A DNA stretch of 31,544 nucleotides from Auxenochlorella pyrenoidosa (lineage: Eukaryota > Chlorophyta > Trebouxiophyceae > Chlorellales > Chlorellaceae): assembly GCA_001430745.1 (NCBI GenBank), contig KQ482018.1:15825-47368 (forward strand), in the 5' to 3' direction. Shown here piece after piece: positions 30,201 to 31,544 of this stretch; position 1 is the stretch's first letter, and each line of letters starts with the position of its first letter. Below the pieces are notes generated by a model, which did no database searches, was not told the origin of the DNA, and worked only from the letters and a program-made list of their open reading frames with translations. The position numbers and the translations under genes are program-made.

Positions 30201-31470
30201 ACCATAAGGCAGCTCCTGGGGAGTTGCTTGAGTTTGTTGGCCAGCCACATGGCAGGTTGAAGCCCGGGTCCATTGACACCCCTGCTGTGTTCTATGCCTC
30301 GTCTGCTGTGCGCTGCCTGTGCTGCGCCCGGCCGCCGCGCCCAGCCATGCCCCGCGCGCTCACCGGTGCATGGAGCGCAGCATGCCGATCGCGCCCGCAG
30401 CGGGCTCGGCGTGGCCCAGGCTGCTCTTGGCGGCCGACAGCTTGAGCACGCGCTGCCCGCCAGCTGGCTGCGTCGCAGCGCTGCTGCTGCCGAGCACCGC
30501 CAGGATGGCACCCACCTCGATAGGGTCTCCCAGCGACGTGCCTGGAGCAGGGGCAGGGGTCGCCCGGTGCTCATTCCTATGCGGTATGCACCTGTGGCGC
30601 TGTTGGCCTAGCAGGCCCTCCTCCCCTTGCCCTGGCTCCACACGCGCCTATAATGAGAGCTGACTGGCAGACTGCGCGCCTCGCACACATGCAAGTGCAG
30701 TGCAGGCTGCAACTGCCCCAAGTTTAGCAGGATGCTCGCCCATGGCGGGTAGAGCAGCAGGCAAGCCATGCAAAGCATGCCGCAGCCGCTCTCACCTGTG
30801 CCGTGCATCTCCAGGGAGGGAAGGTCAGCAGGCGCCAGCTGTGCGTCGCCCAGCGCCAGCCGGATGACCTGCAGTACCGGTTTAGTGTTCGAGGATGTAG
30901 GGTGGGAAGGGAAGTTTCAGCTCGGCTGGCCCTCAAGCATAGTCCGAATACAAGCGCACAAACCCGCCAGCTGAAAGTCGTCGGATCATAGCACCCTCCG
31001 CCGGTGCCCTCCCCGCAGGCCCGCTCGCCTGCTGCTGGCTGGGCCCGTTGGGCGCCGTGAGCCCGCTGGACCTGCCGTCTTGATTGATGGCTCCGCCCAG
31101 CAGCAGGGCGGCCAGCGGGGGGCCGCCATCGGCGGGGGCAAGGGCAGACGCCGGCCGGGCGCTCATGCCAAGCGTGACACACGCCTCCCCGCGGACATAC
31201 CTGCAAGCAGACCGGATGCATGCATGCATGCATGCATGTCAGAGGCCGATGAAAGGACACAGCAGTTGAGCATGACATGTTGGCACTGAGGGCACTGGCC
31301 ACGAAACGTAGAAGCTCACACCAGCACCTTGAGTGCTGATAGAACACATGGGAGCCACCTGCCAGCTCACCCATCGGCGGCAGCATCCAGCGTCTTGCAG
31401 CGGCCGTCGGGGGCCAGCATGGAGGCGGCGGTGAGCATGCTGATGGTGGCAGGGTCCAGCGTGAGCAGCG
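2624..31470 (-). CDS. Giant modular type I polyketide synthase, C-terminal five modules plus Nup98-like domain (5' partial)
   Basis: One minus-strand gene encodes a multidomain polyketide synthase. I joined 45 exons with phases that agree at all 44 junctions, giving 7200 residues (on the order of 0.7 MDa) before the TGA at 2624-2626. The window starts inside a KS, so the N-terminus and earlier modules lie beyond 31544. Domain order is KS(partial)-DH-KR-ACP-ACP / KS-DH-KR-ACP-ACP / KS-DH-KR-ACP / KS-DH-KR-ACP-ACP / KS-DH-KR-ACP-ACP, then a Nup98 autopeptidase-like domain. All four complete KSs keep the active Cys, all KRs keep Ser/Tyr, all DHs keep His/Asp, and all nine ACPs keep the phosphopantetheine Ser. 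AT, ER, MT and TE are absent. Giant AT-less PKSs of this kind are known from chlorophytes; the Chlamydomonas PKS1 protein is linked to zygospore-wall maturation. The product here is unknown. No gap between exons exceeds 254 bases and none holds a stop-then-start arrangement, so this is a single gene. Confidence 0.9.
3249..3430 (-). other. Low-complexity linker between the last ACP and the Nup98-like domain
   Basis: About 60 residues rich in Ala, Pro, Gly and Glu, then basic ([12 protein letters not shown]), join the two folds in one uninterrupted frame. Such a flexible tether fits a domain that must move relative to the carrier protein, but the sequence shows no motif of its own. Confidence 0.7.
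3430..4050 (-). other. Module 5 ACP, second of a pair (last carrier of the line)
   Basis: This carrier runs from [19 protein letters not shown] through [17 protein letters not shown], with Ser at 3749-3751, to [18 protein letters not shown]. Two introns (4016-3830 and 3713-3517) cut it, at sites not used by the other ACPs. Being the last carrier before the C-terminus, it should hold the finished chain. It is followed by an Ala/Pro-rich linker and the Nup98-like domain on the same exon. Confidence 0.85.
4185..4580 (-). other. Module 5 ACP, first of a pair
   Basis: This carrier reads [17 protein letters not shown] with Ser at 4468-4470, then [19 protein letters not shown] phase-1 intron (4463-4319) lies in the Gly codon. 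Helix 2 ([11 protein letters not shown]) departs from the VELRN consensus of the others. Confidence 0.82.
4730..6335 (-). other. Module 5 KR domain
   Basis: This KR starts at [11 protein letters not shown]. It has [33 protein letters not shown] (B-type Asp kept), [10 protein letters not shown] (Lys), FSSIAGLLG (Ser) and [11 protein letters not shown] with Tyr at 5155-5157. Introns 5468-5326 and 5103-4972 lie within the catalytic region. It ends near LTWERLLV. Confidence 0.83.
5397..5408. repeat. C12 homopolymer in a PKS intron
   Basis: Twelve consecutive C bases lie on the plus strand (G12 in the transcript) within intron 5468-5326. Confidence 0.9.
6340..7440 (-). other. Module 5 DH domain
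   Basis: The catalytic His is at 7326-7328 in [10 protein letters not shown]. The Asp is at 6746-6748 in [10 protein letters not shown], on the small exon 6773-6649. The preceding linker is AWQRGDFW. Unlike the DHs of modules 1 to 3, this one is cut by two introns, so its gene structure differs from its sisters. Confidence 0.8.
7540..9875 (-). other. Module 5 KS domain
   Basis: This complete ketosynthase lies in seven exons. The active Cys is at 8620-8622 in [12 protein letters not shown]. The first His is at 8088-8090 in [13 protein letters not shown] and the second is in CYGHTEG; the end motif is [12 protein letters not shown]. Introns interrupt it before EAACLDPQ, before EYLDGIL, before GPCVSTDT, before TVARICL and after MHGTG. 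Confidence 0.9.
9975..10370 (-). other. Module 4 ACP, second of a pair
   Basis: This carrier reads [17 protein letters not shown] with Ser at 10097-10099, then [17 protein letters not shown] phase-0 intron (10275-10112) precedes AGLDSLG, as in module 1; its donor GTTCGA is weak. The two ACPs of this pair therefore have different intron sites. Confidence 0.85.
10505..10920 (-). other. Module 4 ACP, first of a pair
   Basis: This carrier reads [16 protein letters not shown] with Ser at 10818-10820, then [17 protein letters not shown] phase-1 intron (10813-10632, donor GTCAGT) sits in the Gly codon, as in the module 3 ACP. Confidence 0.86.
11030..12310 (-). other. Module 4 KR domain
   Basis: This KR starts at YRVDWEAHS. 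It has [18 protein letters not shown] (in place of LLGRSG), [11 protein letters not shown] (B-type Asp kept), [15 protein letters not shown] (Ser) and [11 protein letters not shown] with Tyr at 11349-11351. It ends at IDWRRML. It is intronless within the exon 13136-10814. Confidence 0.85.
12315..13447 (-). other. Module 4 DH domain
   Basis: The catalytic His is at 13339-13341 in [11 protein letters not shown]; a phase-0 intron (13335-13137) falls right after the HQ. The Asp is at 12642-12644 in [12 protein letters not shown]. The preceding linker is AWQRRRYW. Confidence 0.85.
13545..15395 (-). other. Module 4 KS domain
   Basis: This ketosynthase has its active Cys at 14676-14678 in [12 protein letters not shown]. 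The first His is at 14104-14106 in [13 protein letters not shown] and the second is in [10 protein letters not shown]; the end motif is [12 protein letters not shown]. The N-terminal part ([19 protein letters not shown]) is poorly conserved against other KSs until PLDRWDPDF. It is of the module 1 subtype. Confidence 0.85.
15480..15905 (-). other. Module 3 ACP (single)
   Basis: This carrier reads [16 protein letters not shown] with Ser at 15796-15798, then [17 protein letters not shown] phase-1 intron (15791-15600) lies in the Gly codon after the Ser-Leu. This is the only module in the window with a single ACP. Confidence 0.87.
16000..17615 (-). other. Module 3 KR domain
   Basis: This KR starts at YQIQWQA. 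It has [15 protein letters not shown] for [29 protein letters not shown] (B-type Asp), [15 protein letters not shown] (Ser) and ANYAAANA with Tyr at 16432-16434. Two GC-AG introns cut it: 16714-16572 (within NQTLSG/VRTVF) and 16316-16182 (within GMAAHAG/LERME). The second has no stop and a length divisible by three, so reading through it would keep the frame. Confidence 0.8.
17620..18430 (-). other. Module 3 DH domain
   Basis: The catalytic His is at 18312-18314 in [10 protein letters not shown], an unusual sequence that still fits HxxxGxxxxP. The Asp is at 17889-17891 in [11 protein letters not shown]. The preceding linker is PWQRQRHW. This is the most divergent N-terminal motif among the five DHs. 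Confidence 0.75.
18517..20790 (-). other. Module 3 KS domain
   Basis: This complete ketosynthase is spread over seven exons. The active Cys is at 19687-19689 in [12 protein letters not shown]. The first His is at 19126-19128 in [13 protein letters not shown] and the second is in CYGHTEG. The usually constant NQDGRS is NTAGRS here (near 19240-19255). Two introns in or near it use GC donors: 20639-20515, placed so that KWDT joins DVLFDP, and 19891-19717, placed so that TFGFQ joins GPCVSTDT. Confidence 0.88.
20866..21240 (-). other. Module 2 ACP, second of a pair
   Basis: This carrier reads [17 protein letters not shown] with Ser at 21134-21136, then [16 protein letters not shown]. Its phase-2 intron (21113-20963) is at the same codon as in the first ACP, so exon 21443-21114 is again a symmetric ACP unit. 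Confidence 0.87.
21340..21765 (-). other. Module 2 ACP, first of a pair
   Basis: This carrier reads [16 protein letters not shown] with Ser at 21640-21642 and continues [16 protein letters not shown] after a phase-2 intron (21619-21444) inside the Arg codon of VELR/N. Confidence 0.87.
21825..23100 (-). other. Module 2 KR domain
   Basis: This KR runs from LLYAVSWQA to FDWGRFL. It has [10 protein letters not shown] for [21 protein letters not shown] (B-type Asp), [15 protein letters not shown] (Ser) and [11 protein letters not shown] with Tyr at 22147-22149. A poly-Ala/Gln linker with runs of five Ala residues follows, before the ACP. Confidence 0.87.
23105..23990 (-). other. Module 2 DH domain
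   Basis: The catalytic His is at 23884-23886 in [11 protein letters not shown], where the usual Pro of HxxxGxxxxP is Ala. The Asp is at 23425-23427 in [10 protein letters not shown]. The preceding linker is PWEQARYW. Both catalytic residues are present, so activity is expected despite the motif change. Confidence 0.8.
24081..26304 (-). other. Module 2 KS domain
   Basis: This complete ketosynthase runs from [15 protein letters not shown] to [12 protein letters not shown]. The active Cys is at 25190-25192 in DTACSSSL. The catalytic His residues are at 24481-24483 ([13 protein letters not shown]) and 24352-24354 (CYGHTEG). It is built from six exons and the start of the large exon 24756-21620. 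It lacks the introns before DTACSS and after HGTG that other modules have, and has one after NAHR instead. Confidence 0.92.
26385..26760 (-). other. Module 1 ACP, second of a pair
   Basis: This carrier reads [15 protein letters not shown] with Ser at 26515-26517, then [17 protein letters not shown]. The phase-0 intron (26660-26530) sits at the same place as in the first ACP, so exon 27047-26661 is one complete ACP repeat unit with symmetric ends. Confidence 0.88.
26910..27350 (-). other. Module 1 ACP, first of a pair
   Basis: This acyl carrier protein has [15 protein letters not shown] with the phosphopantetheine Ser at 27033-27035, followed by [17 protein letters not shown] phase-0 intron (27248-27048) splits it immediately before AGLDSLG. 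Confidence 0.88.
27435..28885 (-). other. Module 1 KR domain
   Basis: This NADPH-dependent ketoreductase reduces the beta-keto group. It starts at YNMVWQA (near 28880), followed by the structural subdomain and then the Rossmann motif SGGLGGLG (near 28330). Then come VLADG (the Asp typical of B-type KRs), APKLGG (Lys), FSSVSAALG (Ser) and ANYAAANA with the catalytic Tyr at 27895-27897. The last helices continue past the intron 27749-27584. Confidence 0.85.
28890..29740 (-). other. Module 1 DH domain
   Basis: This dehydratase removes water from the beta-hydroxyacyl intermediate. The catalytic His lies at 29635-29637 in [11 protein letters not shown], which fits HxxxGxxxxP, and the second catalytic residue, Asp, at 29194-29196 in [10 protein letters not shown]. 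Just before it (29815 to about 29730) is the linker motif CWERRRHW, which in cis-AT enzymes follows the AT domain. The domain lies in a 2.07 kb exon shared with the KR. Confidence 0.85.
29964..31470 (-). other. Module 1 KS domain, C-terminal part
   Basis: The ketosynthase extends the chain by decarboxylative Claisen condensation. The half with the active Cys is outside the window. What remains runs from [10 protein letters not shown] through [33 protein letters not shown], the first catalytic His in [16 protein letters not shown], the second in [11 protein letters not shown], and the end motif [10 protein letters not shown]. It belongs to the same KS subtype as module 4 ([13 protein letters not shown]) rather than modules 2, 3 and 5 ([14 protein letters not shown]). 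It is spread over five exons; two of its introns (31028-30869 and the one that ends it, 29963-29816) use GC donors. Confidence 0.85.
31216..31238. repeat. (ATGC)n microsatellite
   Basis: Nearly six perfect ATGC units lie in the PKS intron 31370-31201, close to its acceptor. The unit is self-complementary and the tract may vary in length between strains. Confidence 0.9.
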
Positions 31471-31480
31471 CTGCACGGGA

Positions 31481-31544
31481 GACGAGTTGATGGAGGGTGG
31501 GGGGGAAGGGGGGTGGGGGGGGNGGGGGGTGAGNGGTGGGGTGG
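31481..31544. other. Intron edge, G-rich with ambiguous bases
   Basis: This is the acceptor-side part of the intron before the first visible PKS exon, whose acceptor AG lies at 31472-31471. From 31498 on it is nearly all G on the plus strand (C-rich in the transcript) and contains N at 31523 and 31534, marking uncertain base calls. Confidence 0.7.

Larger units (their letters stand above)
2624..31470 (-). other. Exon map of the PKS gene
   Basis: Exons in translation order (high to low): 31470-31371, 31200-31029, 30868-30796, 30541-30364, 30170-29964, 29815-27750, 27583-27249, 27047-26661, 26529-26092, 25936-25822, 25601-25476, 25272-25153, 25003-24912, 24756-21620, 21443-21114, 20962-20640, 20514-20227, 20004-19892, 19716-19558, 19410-19095, 18983-18885, 18757-16715, 16571-16317, 16181-15792, 15599-15126, 14965-14549, 14393-14097, 13925-13336, 13136-10814, 10631-10276, 10111-9664, 9510-9420, 9222-9086, 8913-8798, 8649-8518, 8390-8081, 7924-6928, 6773-6649, 6514-5469, 5325-5104, 4971-4464, 4318-4017, 3829-3714, 3516-3107, 2949-2624. 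Introns are 111-254 bases. Each junction was placed by reading frame, splice consensus and comparison with the same spot in sister modules. GC donors start the introns at 31028, 29963, 20639, 19891, 16714 and 16316. The least certain junctions are the donors at 10275 (GTTCGA) and 10813 (GTCAGT) and the two in-frame introns 14096-13926 and 16316-16182. Confidence 0.8.

Noticed and set aside
2624..31470. A bacterial PKS operon or contamination
   Set aside because: The coding sequence is broken by 44 introns with consistent phases and GT/GC-AG borders, and there is no ribosome binding site or separate start between modules.
1..31544. tRNA, rRNA, CRISPR or transposable element
   Set aside because: I saw no cloverleaf, no regularly spaced repeat array, no terminal inverted repeats and no transposase or reverse transcriptase motifs; the only repeats are short homopolymers and one ATGC microsatellite.

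Overview
The window is nuclear DNA of a green alga, most likely a Chlorella-like trebouxiophyte. It is very GC-rich, has 111-254 bp introns every few hundred bases (a notable share with GC donors), Ala/Gln/Ser-rich proteins with GC-ending codons, and a TGTAA-type poly(A) signal. The genus is an inference.

Layout. Positions 57-957 (+) are the last four exons of an SLC37-type glycerol-3-phosphate transporter. Positions 1298-1873 (-) hold a small intronless four-helix membrane protein of unknown family, tail to tail with the transporter. From 2624 to the right edge (-), the rest of the window is the 3' part of one giant gene for a modular type I polyketide synthase (PKS). I chained 45 exons in one frame: 7200 residues, no stop until 2624, with the 5' end outside the window.

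In translation order (right to left) the PKS has five extension modules: a C-terminal KS fragment-DH-KR-ACP-ACP, then KS-DH-KR-ACP-ACP, KS-DH-KR-ACP, KS-DH-KR-ACP-ACP and KS-DH-KR-ACP-ACP. No module has an acyltransferase, so malonyl units must be loaded in trans. No enoylreductase, methyltransferase, thioesterase or terminal reductase is visible. Every KR keeps its Ser/Tyr and every DH keeps its His/Asp, so if all are active this part of the line would build a conjugated polyene.

The most striking feature is the C-terminus. The exon that completes the last ACP runs without a break into a domain that I read as the Nup98-type (peptidase S59) autoproteolytic fold of nuclear-pore proteins. It ends at the stop codon exactly where Nup98 would be cut, with the catalytic His-Phe/Ser replaced by Ala-Trp/Gln. 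A PKS assembly line ending in a nucleoporin fold instead of a releasing domain is the main candidate for something undescribed here.
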